From Demequina aestuarii (GTDB lineage Bacteria; Actinomycetota; Actinomycetes; Actinomycetales; Demequinaceae): 64,000 bases of DNA. The stretch lies in assembly GCF_000975095.1 (NCBI RefSeq), contig NZ_BBRD01000002.1, forward strand, positions 186,001-250,000. The letters are read 5' to 3'. Of the stretch, positions 1-8,108 are shown one piece after another. Within the stretch, counting starts at the first letter, position 1. Every line of letters begins with the position of its first letter. Made by a program: the position numbers and the translations under genes. The notes under the pieces were generated by a model, which worked only from the letters and a program-made list of their open reading frames with translations, made no database searches and was not told where the DNA came from.

Positions 1-137
1 TGAGTCGCTCCCGGGGCGGCGCTGGAGCTGGCCGATGAGGTGGCATCGGACTCCGCCGCGCATGCGGACAGGAGCAGCGCGAGCGCGGCGCCCCCTGCCA
101 ACGTGGCCGCTCGCGCGGTGTGTGCTGTCGTGCTCAT
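1..137 (-). CDS. Lipoprotein, N-terminal part only (cut by window edge)
   Basis: Reading leftward from the ATG at 137, about 45 codons remain before the window ends. They encode a typical bacterial lipoprotein signal: a short Arg-containing n-region, an Ala/Leu-rich hydrophobic stretch, the lipobox LLSAC, then a Ser/Ala-rich linker. The mature protein would be lipidated on Cys and anchored outside the cytoplasmic membrane. The functional domain is outside the window. A Zur/Fur-like palindrome lies 108 bases upstream, so a metal-binding lipoprotein is one inference. A further thioredoxin-like lipoprotein, as at 3152-4357, is equally possible. Confidence 0.7.
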   Translation of the reverse strand, partial: MSTTAHTARAATLAGGAALALLLSACAAESDATSSASSSAAPGAT

Positions 138-244
138 GGAGAACCTGGCCCCTGCGGGGGCCGACCTTTCGTGTGGGGGATCGTGGCCGGCGGCGACCGC
201 CGGGAGAGCGCTGCGACGCGCCCATCGGTGACTCTAGCGTTAGT

Positions 245-259
245 TGATAATGATTACCA
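245..259. promoter_or_regulatory. Zur/Fur-type operator candidate
   Basis: TGATAATGATTACCA is a near-palindrome of the 7-1-7 type (TGATAAT-G-ATTACCA; only one base pair breaks the symmetry). It resembles actinobacterial Zur boxes. It sits in the 224-base divergent region between the leftward lipoprotein gene and rightward ccdA, and could control either one. It stands out as an AT-rich island in GC-rich DNA. No Zur gene is visible in the window. Confidence 0.45.
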
Positions 260-361
260 ATCGTATATGGGGTGAGGTGCGCACCCGTCCGCGGCCGCCG
301 TCGCACCGAATCGACTGCAGGCGCGCTCCGCCGCCCTACACTCACCCCAAGAGGAGGGGCC

Positions 362-1348
362 ATGCTCGACGCCACCGTCGCCGCCTACGTGCTGCTGCTT
401 GGCGCGGTCGCCGCCTTCAACCCGTGCGGATTCGCCCTGCTCCCGGCCTACCTCACCGTCATCGTCACGGGCAGCGCCGATGCGGGCGTCACCCGCGCGG
501 TCGCCCTCCGCCGCGCAGTCGGCTTCGGCCTCGCGATGACCCTGGGCTTCATGGTGGTGTTCACCGGATTCGGCCTGCTCTTCGGCGCCGTGAGTCTGGG
601 GCTCCAAGGGTCGGTGCTGCCCTACGTCTCCTACGTGACCGTCGCAATCGGCGCCGTGCTTGTCTGGCTCGGCCTCGTCATGCTGCGCGGCGGTCAGCTG
701 CGCGGTCCAGGCCTCCGCATCACCGGCCACGCGCCGCGTCGAGCGTTCTGGTCGCAGGTGGGCTACGGGGCATCGTTCGCGGTCGCATCCCTCAGCTGCA
801 CCATCGGGCTGTTCCTCGCGGTGGTCGCGCACGCGCTCGCCGCGACCGGCCCGGTCGCAGCCGTCGCTCCGTTCTTCATCTACGGCGCGGGGATGGGGGC
901 GTCCGTGCTCGCGATCTCGATGGTGGCCGCCGTCGCGGGCTCCGCTGCAGCCTCTACGATGCGGCGTCACACTCCGCTCCTCATGCGCGTCGGTGGCGGG
1001 CTCATGGTGGTGGCCGGGCTCTACGTGCTCGTGTTCGGCCTTGCAGAGGTGCTGCTCCAGTACGGCATCGACACGCTGAACCCCGTGCTCACCACCACCG
1101 CTCAATGGCAGTCCGGGGTATCGGCGTGGATCGAGTCGTGGGGGACGGCCGTGCTCGTGATCTTCGTCGCGATCGTCGCTGCTGCGGCAGGGGCGATCCT
1201 GGTCGCGGCCCGGCGCGGGGGCACGAGCGGCCGCGCGCGGGTCAGCGTCGACGGCGAGGGGGACCGGCCGCCACGCGGTTCGGCTCCGGGTTTCACCGTC
1301 GCCGATCCCGCCACGCTCGAGTCCGTACGCCGCGCGAGTCGTGGCTGA
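362..1348 (+). CDS. ccdA: Cytochrome c biogenesis protein CcdA / DsbD transmembrane family
   Basis: This 328-residue polytopic membrane protein carries electrons from cytoplasmic thioredoxin across the membrane to extracytoplasmic thiol-disulfide proteins. The family hallmark NPCGFALLPAYL lies near residues 20-31, and a second membrane Cys occurs in the SLSCTIG motif; these are the expected redox pair. Several hydrophobic helices follow, and the tail is polar. The ATG at 362 has a strong AAGAGGAGGGG ribosome site. A longer upstream reading from 272 lacks such a site. It converges on the chemoreceptor gene. The thioredoxin-like lipoproteins at 3152-4357 are the natural acceptors, which is inferred from function and proximity. 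Confidence 0.88.
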   Translation: MLDATVAAYVLLLGAVAAFNPCGFALLPAYLTVIVTGSADAGVTRAVALRRAVGFGLAMTLGFMVVFTGFGLLFGAVSLGLQGSVLPYVSYVTVAIGAVLVWLGLVMLRGGQLRGPGLRITGHAPRRAFWSQVGYGASFAVASLSCTIGLFLAVVAHALAATGPVAAVAPFFIYGAGMGASVLAISMVAAVAGSAAASTMRRHTPLLMRVGGGLMVVAGLYVLVFGLAEVLLQYGIDTLNPVLTTTAQWQSGVSAWIESWGTAVLVIFVAIVAAAAGAILVAARRGGTSGRARVSVDGEGDRPPRGSAPGFTVADPATLESVRRASRG

Positions 1349-1412
1349 CCCGCGCACCCGCACGGCGTGACCATGTCTCGGCTCGCCCCGACAATGGCGG
1401 GGGAGCCGTCAC

Positions 1413-3038
1413 TCAGACGCGGAAGCGACCCACCAGATCGTCGAGCTGCATCGCGTTGTGCGCGAGTTCGTCCGCCGAGGAGCGGATCTGCGTGATGCTG
1501 CCGACGGTGCTCTCCGCGCTCGTGGCGATGGAGCGCACGTTGTCAGCAATGGTGGTCGCCCCCACAGCAGCGTCCGCGACGTTGGTCGCCACCGCTTTCG
1601 TGGTGACGCTCTGCTCCTCGACAGCACCGGCGATGCTGCCCTGGTGGTCGTTGACCTGACCGATGACCTGCGAGGTGGTCGCAATCGCCGTGACCGCCAC
1701 GTCGACGTCGGACTGGATCTGTGCGATCTGGGTCGTGATTCCCTCGGTCGCCTTGGCGGTCTCCTGCGCGAGCTCCTTGACCTCTCCCGCGACCACGGCG
1801 AAGCCCTTGCCCGCCTCGCCGGCTCGCGCAGCCTCAATGGTCGCATTCAGGGCCAAGAGGTTCGTCTGCTGGGCGATGGTGTTGATGAGAGCGACGACGC
1901 TCCCAATGGCGGCCGACGACTCGCCGAGACGGCTGATCATCGCATTCGCCTCATCGGTGTTGGTGACCGCGGTGCGTCCAGCGCTGCTCGCCTCTGCGGC
2001 GCTACGAGCGATCTCGTGAATCGACGCCCCCATCTGCTCGCTTGCTGCTGCCACGGTCTGCACGCTGGAGGAGACCTGCTCCGCAGTTGCCGCCGCGGTG
2101 GCGGCCTGCTGCGCCGCGTCCGAGGACTGCCGCGTCATCTCCGCCGTGACGACCGACAGTTCGTGGGCTGCGGACGACGAGGCCGACGCGGAGACGCCGA
2201 TCTGGCGCACGAGCGCGGCGATGTTTCCGACGAACCGGTTGAACACCGTCGCCAGATCACCCACCTCATCCGCGCGCGAATCGTCGACCCGCTGGGTGAG
2301 GTCACCGTCCCCGTCGGCGATCTCGCGCATCCGCGCCGAGAGGGCGTTGATCGGTTGCGTGATGCTGCGGGTCACATAGGTGCCGAACAGCAGCACGACG
2401 ACGACGGCGGCCAGCGTCCCGCCGATGATCACCGTCTTGGTGGTATCGGCCGCAGCGGCCGCCTCGACGGCGCGATCCTCGAGAAGCGCTTCCTCATCGG
2501 CACGGATCTCGTCGAGCAGAGCACGAATCTGGTCCATCACCACCTTTCCCGCATCTGACAGGACGATCGCTTGGGCCTGTGCGAACCCTTCGGCTTCACG
2601 GACGTCGATCGTCTGCTGCATCTCCTCGAACTTCGCAGCGATGAGCGGCTCGAGTGCGGTCAGCCGATCCTGTTGCGTGGCGTTGTCGCTGGTCAGCGAG
2701 CGGACACTCTCGAGGTGCTCGACGACAGAACTCTGCGCCTCCGTGTACGGCGCCAAGTATGAGTCGACCCCGGTGATGAGGTAGCCCCGCTGGCCGGTCT
2801 CCGCGTCCTTGAGAGACGAGAGGATGGCGTCTGTCTTCCCCAGCACCTCATGGGTGTGCTCCACCCAACCGCTGTTGGACACCAGCGCCTGTGTGTTGAC
2901 GAAGGACACCAGCCCGACACCCGCCATGAGTATCAGCGCAACGGCGTAGCCCGCGACGACCCTGCGGCCGATCGTCCACCGCCATCCCCGTGCGCGCACT
3001 TTGACGACGCCGGAAACTGGAGACGCACCACTCATCAC
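1413..3038 (-). CDS. Methyl-accepting chemotaxis protein
   Basis: A 541-residue transmembrane chemoreceptor. Visible in order: TM1 (about residues 27-47), an extracytoplasmic four-helix sensor of CHASE3 type containing the [12 protein letters not shown] signature (about 45-185), TM2 (about 203-223), a HAMP domain starting at RSITQPI, and a long coiled-coil signalling domain. The conserved hairpin tip is present ([31 protein letters not shown]), so it should couple to CheA/CheW. No C-terminal CheR/CheB pentapeptide is seen; it ends in GRFRV. No other chemotaxis gene is in the window, so its ligand and partners are unknown. It follows the two redox lipoprotein genes on the same strand. Confidence 0.93.
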   Translation of the reverse strand: MMSGASPVSGVVKVRARGWRWTIGRRVVAGYAVALILMAGVGLVSFVNTQALVSNSGWVEHTHEVLGKTDAILSSLKDAETGQRGYLITGVDSYLAPYTEAQSSVVEHLESVRSLTSDNATQQDRLTALEPLIAAKFEEMQQTIDVREAEGFAQAQAIVLSDAGKVVMDQIRALLDEIRADEEALLEDRAVEAAAAADTTKTVIIGGTLAAVVVVLLFGTYVTRSITQPINALSARMREIADGDGDLTQRVDDSRADEVGDLATVFNRFVGNIAALVRQIGVSASASSSAAHELSVVTAEMTRQSSDAAQQAATAAATAEQVSSSVQTVAAASEQMGASIHEIARSAAEASSAGRTAVTNTDEANAMISRLGESSAAIGSVVALINTIAQQTNLLALNATIEAARAGEAGKGFAVVAGEVKELAQETAKATEGITTQIAQIQSDVDVAVTAIATTSQVIGQVNDHQGSIAGAVEEQSVTTKAVATNVADAAVGATTIADNVRSIATSAESTVGSITQIRSSADELAHNAMQLDDLVGRFRV

Positions 3039-3151
3039 ACTGCTCCTTGCTCAGATACCTCAACTGGAATACCCACTCCATCGGCTGGAGCGACGAGGTT
3101 CTGAGACTTCTGGACGTTGCACGAGCATGAGCGCGCGGCTGGCGAGCGACC

Positions 3152-3715
3152 CTAACTGTTCGCGAGGTCCTCTGCCCGCTCGAGGATGTCGTCCGCGCTC
3201 AGGCCCGATCCCGCACGAGTTCCGGTGCCATCATCGTTGACGAACAGGAACGCCGGCTGCTGGAGCACGCCGAACGCCTCCCAGATCGCGCCATCGACGT
3301 CCGCCACGTGCGTCGCGTCGCCGGTGCCTGTCCACTCCAGGAACTCCTCCATGGCGGGGAAGTCGTCGCTGCGTCCCGCGATGCCCACGAACTCGACCCC
3401 CTCGGGCATCTGCGCGATCGCGTCTGCGACATGCTCCTTGCCCTCGACCATGCAGGTGGGGCACCACGGCGCCCAGAACCACAGGATCACGTCGCGGCCG
3501 CGCAGCGTCTCTCCATCCAGGGTCCCCCCGGCGACAGTCGCCGCCTCGAAGGCGAAGGGGCTCTCCGGTTCGGCCGAGGAGCTCGCGACGGGGGACGAGG
3601 TGGCCGTCGACGTCCCAGTCTCGCGTGGTGCGACTCCACCCGGACTGCTTGCACACCCCGCGAGCAGCACTCCCAGGCCCACTGCTCCAATGCCCCATCG
3701 CGTCGCTGTCTTCAT
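3152..3715 (-). CDS. Thioredoxin-fold (TlpA/redoxin) lipoprotein, CPTC type
   Basis: A 187-residue exported thiol-disulfide protein. The N-terminus has a signal peptide with the lipobox LLAGC, then a Ser/Thr/Pro linker (about residues 22-50). The redoxin domain has the active site WAPWCPTC and the cis-Pro segment QPAFLFV. It should act outside the membrane and be kept reduced by CcdA. It starts 24 bases after its paralogue at 3740-4357 ends, on the same strand, so the pair is probably an operon formed by duplication. The client proteins cannot be told from the sequence. Confidence 0.87.
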   Translation of the reverse strand: MKTATRWGIGAVGLGVLLAGCASSPGGVAPRETGTSTATSSPVASSSAEPESPFAFEAATVAGGTLDGETLRGRDVILWFWAPWCPTCMVEGKEHVADAIAQMPEGVEFVGIAGRSDDFPAMEEFLEWTGTGDATHVADVDGAIWEAFGVLQQPAFLFVNDDGTGTRAGSGLSADDILERAEDLANS

Positions 3716-3739
3716 GACACCCTCCCCCGTTCCGTGTGG

Positions 3740-4357
3740 TTACTCTGCCGCGAGCTGCGCAGCCGCGTCGATGATGTCCTGCTTGCTCATTGATCCAGGA
3801 ATCGTCTCGACTGAGCCATCATCACCGACCATCACGAGTGCAGGCTGGTACGAGACCCCGAAGTTCTGCCACAGGCTCCCGTCCTCGCTGAAGATGTGCG
3901 GAAAGCCGTCGAGTCGGTAGTCCTCGACGAAGGCCTGAGACGAGGCCGCATCGGCCTTGCCAGGCAGGCCGTAGATCGCGACGCCGTCTGGCAGCTCGGC
4001 CGCCGCCGCAGCGACGTCGGGCGCCTCCGCTTGGCACACCGGACACCAGGGGGCCCAGATCCAGATGAGCACATCCTGTCCCGCGAGTGACGTGCCGTCG
4101 AAGACCTCGCCATTCGCGAGCAGCGTCGCCTCGAACCGCAGCGCCTCAGGGACCTCGACCGACACGTCCGAGTCCGCCGCAGAATCCTCGGGCGTGGCGT
4201 CGGCTGCGGTGATCGCCGGCTCAGGGGCCGCAGAGGTCGTCGACGGGGGAGCCGGAGACGGCGACGTGATGTCGCTCGCGCCAGCAGCACATCCGGTGAG
4301 GAGCAACGCGGCCCATGCCGTGAGGGCGGCGCGCTTCGCCGTGCGAATTTGGGTCAA
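3740..4357 (-). CDS. Thioredoxin-fold (TlpA/redoxin) lipoprotein, CPVC type
   Basis: A 205-residue paralogue of the downstream redoxin lipoprotein. It has a lipoprotein signal with LLLTGC and an acidic Ser/Thr/Ala/Pro linker (about residues 25-72). The thioredoxin-like domain carries WAPWCPVC and the cis-Pro segment QPALVMV. The two paralogues share layout but differ in the CxxC dipeptide (VP/PV versus PT), which usually tunes redox potential, so they may serve different substrates. The leftward operon continues into the second redoxin gene. The gene lies downstream of dnaB behind a possible terminator. Confidence 0.87.
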   Translation of the reverse strand: MTQIRTAKRAALTAWAALLLTGCAAGASDITSPSPAPPSTTSAAPEPAITAADATPEDSAADSDVSVEVPEALRFEATLLANGEVFDGTSLAGQDVLIWIWAPWCPVCQAEAPDVAAAAAELPDGVAIYGLPGKADAASSQAFVEDYRLDGFPHIFSEDGSLWQNFGVSYQPALVMVGDDGSVETIPGSMSKQDIIDAAAQLAAE

Positions 4358-4443
4358 GGTCGCCTCCGTGTGCCGGCGTGATCGTCACTGCAGGCGCACG
4401 ACGGTTCGCGCGCCTTGGCAGGCATTCGGAGCAGCCGATGCGG

Positions 4444-4469
4444 CGGTTGGGTCCGTGCGACCCGAACCG
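4444..4469 (-). terminator. Hairpin after dnaB
   Basis: CGGTTGGGTC pairs with GACCCGAACCG (one bulged base) around a five-base loop, just past the dnaB stop in the leftward direction. No clear U-tract follows, so intrinsic termination is uncertain. Confidence 0.4.
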
Positions 4470-4479
4470 AGAGGCGGAC

Positions 4480-5847
4480 CTACAGGTCGGGCGCCATGTC
4501 GGCGAAGTGCGCGTAGTCCTTCTTGAACGCGACGGCGATGGTGTCTGTGGGGCCGGCGCGGTGCTTGGCGACGATGAAGTCGGCCTCGCCGGGGCGGTTG
4601 TCGCGGTCGTAGGCGTCGTCACGATGGAGAAGAATCACGATGTCGGCGTCCTGCTCGATCGCGCCCGACTCGCGCATGTCCGAGAGCATCGGCTTCTTCT
4701 CCGTGCGCTGCTCAGCACCGCGGTTCAGCTGCGAGATCGCGATCACGGGGACCTCGATCTCCTTCGACAACAGCTTGAGGGCACGAGAGAACTCGGAGAC
4801 CTCTTGCTGACGCGACTCGACCTTGCGGCCGGAGCTCATGAGCTGAAGGTAGTCGACGACCACCAGCTCGAGCCCGTGCTGCTGCTTGAGCCGGCGGCAC
4901 TTGGCGCGGATCTCCATGAGCGACATGTTGGGGGAGTCGTCGATGTACAGCGGCGCCTTCGACACTTTGGCTGCTGTCTGGGCGAGGCGCTCCCAGTCGT
5001 TGGGCCCCATCGGACCCTTGGTGAGCTTCGAGAGCTTCACGCCGGCCTCTGCGGAGAGCATGCGCTTGGTGATCTCCTCGCGGCTCATTTCGAGCGAGAA
5101 GATCACCGACGGCTTGCCGTGCTTGATGGAGGCCGAGCGCGCGATGTCGAGACCGAGCGTCGACTTTCCGATCGCGGGACGGGCGGCCAGGACGATCATC
5201 TGGCCGGCCTGGAAGCCGCCGGTCAGCTCGTCGAGGTCGCGGAACCCCGTGGGGATGCCCAGCATCTGGCCGTCGCGGTTGGAGGACGCCTCGACCTGCT
5301 CGAGCGTCTGCTCCATGACGTCGCCGATGGCGAGGTAGTCCTCGGAGTTGCGCCTCTCGGTGACAGAGAAGATCTCCGCCTGCGCGCCGTCGACCACCAT
5401 GTCGACCTCGGCGCCGTCGGAGTCGTAGCCCATGGCCGCGATCCGCGTGCCGGCCTCGACGAGCCTGCGCAGGATCGACTGCTCGCGCACCAGACGGGCG
5501 TAGTAGCCGGCGGAGGCCGCCGACGGCACCACGGCGATCAGCGTGTGGAGGTACTCGGCGCCGCCGATGCGTCCCAACTGGTTGGTGCGCTGAAGCTCGG
5601 CGCTCACCGTCAGGGCGTCGACCGGGTCGCCGGCGTTGTACAGCTTGACCGCGATATCGAAGATGGTCTCGTGGGCCGGCTTGTAGAAGTCGTCGCCACG
5701 GACGGACTCGATGACGTCCGCCATCGCGTCCTTGGACAGCAGCATGGAGCCGATCACGCTCTGCTCCGCCTCGACGTTCTGAGGCGGGAGACGGTCGTAC
5801 GTGTTGCGCTCCGGGCCATAGGCCGCTTCGAGCTCATCAACCGACAT
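4480..5847 (-). CDS. dnaB: Replicative DNA helicase DnaB
   Basis: A 455-residue hexameric 5'-3' helicase that unwinds the fork after loading at oriC. The N-terminal primase-interacting domain begins near PPQNVEAEQSVIGSML (residue 21 onward). The RecA-like motor domain carries the Walker A motif ARPAIGKST (residues 222-230), followed by the IFSLEMSREEI and VVVDYLQLM (Walker B) motifs. The length is normal and motifs are uninterrupted, so there is no intein, unlike several mycobacterial dnaB genes. It lies downstream of the rpsF-ssb-rpsR-rplI cluster, the usual actinobacterial order. Its 5' region contains a cluster of DnaA boxes. Confidence 0.97.
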   Translation of the reverse strand: MSVDELEAAYGPERNTYDRLPPQNVEAEQSVIGSMLLSKDAMADVIESVRGDDFYKPAHETIFDIAVKLYNAGDPVDALTVSAELQRTNQLGRIGGAEYLHTLIAVVPSAASAGYYARLVREQSILRRLVEAGTRIAAMGYDSDGAEVDMVVDGAQAEIFSVTERRNSEDYLAIGDVMEQTLEQVEASSNRDGQMLGIPTGFRDLDELTGGFQAGQMIVLAARPAIGKSTLGLDIARSASIKHGKPSVIFSLEMSREEITKRMLSAEAGVKLSKLTKGPMGPNDWERLAQTAAKVSKAPLYIDDSPNMSLMEIRAKCRRLKQQHGLELVVVDYLQLMSSGRKVESRQQEVSEFSRALKLLSKEIEVPVIAISQLNRGAEQRTEKKPMLSDMRESGAIEQDADIVILLHRDDAYDRDNRPGEADFIVAKHRAGPTDTIAVAFKKDYAHFADMAPDL

Positions 5848-6319
5848 GCGTTTGGGGTCTCCCTGTCACTGCTGATTCCGGGCCGCGTGTGTCGCGGCGT
5901 CATTGCTACGAGTGTCCCTCGTCGGTCTGACACGCCAAGATATGAGTCCCGGCGCGGCGGCACAACTCGCGCGCCGCGTGACCGGTGGACAACCCGTGGA
6001 GACACGCCGTATTCACAGTGGACGACCTGTGGACAAAGGGCGCGCGGCCCTGTGGAGGAACATGTGGATGAACGGTCCCGTATGTCCCCGACGTCGTCAC
6101 TACCAGGGATTACGAGGGCACTATCGCTGGGGAAAAGAGTGGGAGAAAAGTCGTCGGCGTGTCGCACGTGGGCGTGTCGGAGTGACGTTTTCCACACCCG
6201 CGCGTCGTCCCTGGTGAACGGCCCCCTCCCCGCACCCCGCACCCCGATGCCGTCGGCCGCCGCCGACCATTCGTGCATCGACCCGTCGCGACCGAGCAGC
6301 GCGGCCCGGGAACGGCAAA
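5848..6319. other. Intergenic region with DnaA-box cluster upstream of dnaB
   Basis: This gene-free stretch separates dnaB from rplI. Matches to the DnaA box (TTRTCCACA, reverse TGTGGAYAA) are: GGTGGACAA 5984-5992 (8/9), TGTGGACAA 6028-6036 (9/9), TGTGGATGA 6063-6071 (8/9) and, inverted, TTTTCCACA 6188-6196 (8/9). Weaker 7/9 matches lie at 6018-6026 and 6051-6059. All lie 137-350 bases before the dnaB start. I see no credible gene here. The cluster is seen directly; its role (dnaB control, DnaA titration) is inferred. Confidence 0.6.
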
Positions 6320-6360
6320 GGCCCCGGTCGGCGGCCCCCAAGGGGCCGCCGACCGGGGCC
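6320..6360 (-). terminator. Strong terminator after rplI
   Basis: A perfect 19-base-pair inverted repeat (left arm 6320-6338, right arm 6342-6360) with a three-base loop lies 30 bases past the rplI stop. In the leftward direction it is followed by CTTTGCC. It should end the ribosomal-protein operon and separate it from dnaB. Confidence 0.8.
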
Positions 6361-6390
6361 GGCGCGGTGCTGACTGCTCAGCGCTGCGAA

Positions 6391-6837
6391 CTACTTTGCT
6401 GCGACCACCTGGAGTTCGACGTTGGCGGTCACCTCGTCGTGCAGGGCGACCTGCACGGTGTAGGTGCCGGTCGTCTTGATCGCCTGGCCGATGTGGATGC
6501 GACGCTTGTCGACCTTGGCACGGTCGCCGATGGCATCCGCGACGTCGGCCGGGGTGACGCCGCCGAACAGACGACCGGAGTCGCCCGCCTTGGCCTCGAC
6601 CTTGACGGGGTTCGCCTGCAGCGAGTCACGGGCCGCCTGGGCCTCCTCGACGCTGGCGATCTCCTTGTCGCGACGCGCCTTGCGCATCGAGTCGATCTGC
6701 TTCTCGGCGCCAGCGGACCACGGGGTGGCCAGCTTGCGGGGGACCAGGAAGTTGCGGGCGTAACCGTCCTTGACGTCGACGACGTCGCCGGCGATTCCGA
6801 GACCGGAGACCTCGTGGGTCAGAATGAGCTTTGCCAT
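6391..6837 (-). CDS. rplI: 50S ribosomal protein bL9
   Basis: A 148-residue bL9. The N-terminal rRNA-binding domain opens MAKLILTHEVSGLG and contains the signature GDVVDVKDGYARNFLVPRKLA. A long charged linker helix and the C-terminal domain (DAIGDRAKVDKRRIHIGQAIKTTG) follow. The start at 6837 is set by homology; an upstream extension to 6909 has no ribosomal content. It is the last gene of the rpsF-ssb-rpsR-rplI operon, 13 bases after rpsR, and ends in a strong hairpin. Confidence 0.97.
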   Translation of the reverse strand: MAKLILTHEVSGLGIAGDVVDVKDGYARNFLVPRKLATPWSAGAEKQIDSMRKARRDKEIASVEEAQAARDSLQANPVKVEAKAGDSGRLFGGVTPADVADAIGDRAKVDKRRIHIGQAIKTTGTYTVQVALHDEVTANVELQVVAAK

Positions 6838-6850
6838 ATCAGACCCCCGA

Positions 6851-7087
6851 TCAGCGGCCGGAGCCGGCGTAGGGCAGCAGCGCCATCTCGCGTGCGACCT
6901 TGATCGCACGCGCGATCTCGCGCTGCTCCTGGGTCGACACGCCAGTGACGCGGCGCGAGCGGATCTTCCCGCGGTCGGAGATGAACTTGCGCAGCAAGGC
7001 GGTGTCCTTGTAGTCGACGGTGCTGACCTTGGCGGCCTTGAGCGGGTTCACCTTCTTGCGGGGCTTACGAATGTCGTGCTTGGGCAT
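6851..7087 (-). CDS. rpsR: 30S ribosomal protein bS18
   Basis: A 78-residue bS18 that pairs with bS6 on the platform of the small subunit. The core is [29 protein letters not shown], with the C-terminal [11 protein letters not shown]. No Cys is present, so this is the zinc-independent form, unlike the CxxC-bearing primary S18 of Mycobacterium. Cysteine-free S18 is common in Micrococcales and does not by itself show zinc control. It lies between ssb and rplI. Confidence 0.96.
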   Translation of the reverse strand: MPKHDIRKPRKKVNPLKAAKVSTVDYKDTALLRKFISDRGKIRSRRVTGVSTQEQREIARAIKVAREMALLPYAGSGR

Positions 7088-7115
7088 TGTGGTACTCCTG
7101 AAGTGGATCAGTGCT

Positions 7116-7607
7116 TTAGAACGGGGGCTCGTCAGACGCGGGGGCCGTGGCCCACGGGTCGTTCGAGGAGCCGCCTGCCGGCGCGGAGCCGCCACCGCCA
7201 CCCGAGAATCCGCCCTGGCCGCCGGAGCCGCCAGAACCTCCTGAGCGCTGCGTGCGCGTCACCTTGGCGGTGGCGTAGCGCAGGCTCGGGCCGACCTCGT
7301 CGACCTGGATCTCGTTGACAGTGCGCTTCTCACCGTTTGCCTCCCACGATCGCGACACCAGGCGGCCGGTCACGATGACCCGCATGCCCTTCGTGAGGGA
7401 TTCGGCCACGTTCTCCGCGGCCTCGCGCCACAGAGAGCAGCGCATGAACAGGGTTTCTCCGTCTTTGAACTCGTTCGTCTGTCGATCGAACGTGCGCGGG
7501 GTGGACGCCACCGTGAAGTTGGCGACGGCTGCGCCGGACTGGATGAATCGCAGTTCCGGGTCGCCCGTCAGATTTCCCACGATGGTGATCGGAGTCTCGC
7601 CTGCCAT
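7116..7607 (-). CDS. ssb: Single-stranded DNA-binding protein
   Basis: A 163-residue SSB. The OB fold occupies about residues 1-115 (start [37 protein letters not shown]). A Gly/Ser-rich disordered linker follows. The acidic tip ASDEPPF ends in the hydrophobic dipeptide used to recruit RecO, PriA and other repair proteins. It sits between rpsF and rpsR, as in most bacteria, and is likely cotranscribed with them. Confidence 0.96.
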   Translation of the reverse strand: MAGETPITIVGNLTGDPELRFIQSGAAVANFTVASTPRTFDRQTNEFKDGETLFMRCSLWREAAENVAESLTKGMRVIVTGRLVSRSWEANGEKRTVNEIQVDEVGPSLRYATAKVTRTQRSGGSGGSGGQGGFSGGGGGSAPAGGSSNDPWATAPASDEPPF

Positions 7608-7656
7608 GTGAATCCCTTAAGTGTCGTGTCGTGTGCGGTTGCAGTCGGGAGAGTCG

Positions 7657-7947
7657 CTACTTGGCTTCGGGGCGCAGCAGCTTGGTGCGAAGAATCGACT
7701 CGTTGAGGCCGAGCTGACGCTCGAGCTCCTTGGCCGTGGCGGACTCCGAGGTGAAGTTGATCACCGCGTAGATGCCATCGTTCTTCTTCTTGATCGGGTA
7801 GGCCAGGCGACGACGGCCCCAGATGTCGAGCTTGTCGATCGTGCCGCTGTCTCCCGTGATCACCTTCAGGTACTTGTCGAGCGACGGCTGAACCGTCCGC
7901 TCGTCTACCTCTGGGTCGAGAATGACCATCATTTCGTACTGACGCAT
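7657..7947 (-). CDS. rpsF: 30S ribosomal protein bS6
   Basis: A 96-residue bS6, ferredoxin-like fold, beginning [19 protein letters not shown] and containing [27 protein letters not shown] ribosome site precedes the ATG at 7947. It is the first gene of the leftward rpsF-ssb-rpsR-rplI operon. The promoter must lie in the 160 bases before femX-like gene 8109. Confidence 0.96.
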   Translation of the reverse strand: MRQYEMMVILDPEVDERTVQPSLDKYLKVITGDSGTIDKLDIWGRRRLAYPIKKKNDGIYAVINFTSESATAKELERQLGLNESILRTKLLRPEAK

Positions 7948-8108
7948 CGAATACCCACCTCCTCTGGACTAATGCGGCCACGGACGTTCCGTGGCAGGAG
8001 GGTTGATGCCTTGAGGCCCACTCGCCATGGAAGCGCGCGGGCCAGCGACAAGGATACCGTGCGTGGGGGTCGCAGGGGAATCGTGCGTCCGCAGGTAGCG
8101 TGGGTGCG

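Noticed and set aside
4480..5847. Intein in DnaB or GyrA
   Set aside because: Both proteins have normal length and uninterrupted Walker, catalytic-tyrosine and TOPRIM-adjacent motifs.
5754..6341. A 195-codon minus-strand frame in the dnaB-rplI gap
   Set aside because: It overlaps the dnaB start and the terminator stem, lacks a ribosome site and shows Ser/Arg-rich non-protein composition; the DnaA boxes explain this DNA better.
4378..6903. An 841-codon open frame on the plus strand over dnaB and rplI
   Set aside because: Antisense shadow of GC-rich genes: Arg/Asp/His/Leu-rich, no start signal, no family features, while the opposite strand has unmistakable DnaB and bL9.
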